DNA of 53,138 nucleotides from a virus: IMG/VR virus record IMGVR_UViG_3300036792_000197, positions 1-53,138 of that record, one strand, 5' to 3'. Numbering within the stretch: the stretch's first letter is position 1; every line of letters starts with the position of its first letter. The notes under the pieces are model-generated. The model was given only the letters and a program-made list of their open reading frames with translations. It ran no database searches and was not told the origin of the DNA. Below, one piece after another: positions 52,753 through 53,138 of this stretch. A program made the position numbers and the translations under genes.

Positions 52753-53138
52753 CCGCCGCCTGCCTCGCACCGCGGCACGACCGGCCGGAACCCGCCGCAC
52801 CTCATGCGTTTCTCTGTCGCCCGTGCACGTCGGGCCTGCGCCGCGACCTGCGCCGCCTCCCGCTGCTGCACGCCGGCCTCGCCGAGCTGCTGGACCCGCG
52901 CCGCGCCAGCGGCCCGGGAACCGGCAGCGGCGGCGGCGGCCTGCCCTACCATGAGCCCGCCGCCGAGGCCATGAGCCAGATCGCCCACGACGTCGAGCAC
53001 TGGACGCTGCGGGTGCTCACCGAGCGCCAGCCGAACATCTGCCCGGTGCGGACCATGGCCGCGATGTGCGGGTGGCTCGCCGGGCAGGCCGAGTGGGTCA
53101 TGTACCGGGACTGGGCGGGTGACATGGCCGGCGCGGTC
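52749..53138 (+). CDS. Zinc-ribbon protein, N-terminal part of the junction-spanning gene
   Basis: ATG 52749 opens a frame that stays open to the end and continues at position 2 (53013 equals position 2; 264 bases or 88 codons precede it). It includes FLCRPCTSGLRRDLRRLPLLHAGLAELLDPR, a CxxC beside a basic helix, a Gly-rich linker and PYHEPAAEAMSQIAHDVEHWTLRVL. The full protein is about 214 aa with two separated Cys-pair modules. Probably DNA-binding. Confidence 0.8.
   Translation, partial: MTAACLAPRHDRPEPAAPHAFLCRPCTSGLRRDLRRLPLLHAGLAELLDPRRASGPGTGSGGGGLPYHEPAAEAMSQIAHDVEHWTLRVLTERQPNICPVRTMAAMCGWLAGQAEWVMYRDWAGDMAGAV
53012..53138. repeat. Terminal direct repeat, right copy (contig overlap)
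   Basis: Exact copy of 1-127. Removing one copy gives a 53,011-bp circle. It lies inside the junction-spanning zinc-protein gene. Confidence 0.95.

Noticed and set aside
1-53138. tRNA genes, CRISPR arrays, insertion sequences, reverse transcriptase/DGR
   Set aside because: None could be recognised by reading; a tRNA scan would be decisive but could not be run.

Overview
The window is a complete, circularly closed genome of a temperate siphophage of a high-GC actinomycete, and it carries a plasmid-type conjugation module. The first 127 bases (1-127) are repeated exactly as the last 127 (53012-53138), so the unique sequence is 53,011 bp. One gene runs across the junction (52749-53138, continuing at 2-382). 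A 127-base exact overlap is what a k=127 assembler leaves on a circular contig, so the ends are probably arbitrary and the molecule circular or circularly permuted. The host is inferred to be a Streptomyces-like actinomycete: the DNA is very GC-rich with strong G/C bias at third codon positions, GTG and TTG starts are common, genes are coupled by 4-base stop/start overlaps, and the TraB/FtsK plus DUF2637 pair is typical of mycelial actinomycete plasmids and integrative elements.

Layout. (1) 0-2.4 kb: end of the early operon, with a zinc protein, a permuted NlpC/P60-like hydrolase, a DUF6221 protein, an HTH protein, a small membrane protein and an HNH nuclease. (2) 2.6-30.9 kb, rightward late region: terminase, with the large subunit split in two ORFs, then portal, protease and HK97-fold capsid. 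A set of head-tail genes follows, interleaved with two glycosyltransferases and a methyltransferase. Next come the tail tube, frameshifted tail chaperones, a tape measure with a muralytic domain, a beta-helix spike, a large minor tail protein, GH25 endolysin and small membrane proteins (lysis), closed by a strong terminator. Three late-region intruders stand out: an HNH gene after the capsid, an antisense endonuclease VII gene after the tail tube, and an antisense lipoprotein gene before the tape measure. (3) 30.9-35.8 kb, leftward: nine tiny ORFs, a motif-rich intergenic stretch, a TraB/FtsK-like translocase, two very small membrane or secreted proteins and a DUF2637 (SpdB-like) membrane protein. 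A divergent GntR-type regulator lies behind a perfect 20-bp palindrome. (4) 36.2-39.6 kb: second GntR-type regulator, tyrosine integrase, small membrane protein, leftward XRE repressor, rightward Cro-like protein and excisionase-like HTH protein. The repressor/Cro promoters look leaderless and overlap helically phased GTTCCC motifs. (5) 39.7-53.1 kb: early rightward operon with RecE-like nuclease and RecT, a PD-(D/E)XK nuclease, a replication initiator carrying internal 12-bp iterons (candidate ori), a primase-helicase, many micro zinc proteins, a DUF4406 protein and a secreted collagen-like protein.

How it may work: the repressor holds the divergent switch, the integrase (with the MerR-type protein as probable excisionase) integrates and excises the genome, and RecET plus the initiator and primase-helicase replicate it. 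The late operon builds an HK97-type siphovirus whose virion may be glycosylated. The TraB/DUF2637/GntR block could give the prophage or a circular form a second, cell-to-cell route of spread. The least ordinary features are that hybrid module, the split terminase whose nuclease half appears to lack two of three acidic residues, the AT3-rich patches in the capsid and tail-tube genes exactly where they meet endonuclease genes, and the ori-like iterons.
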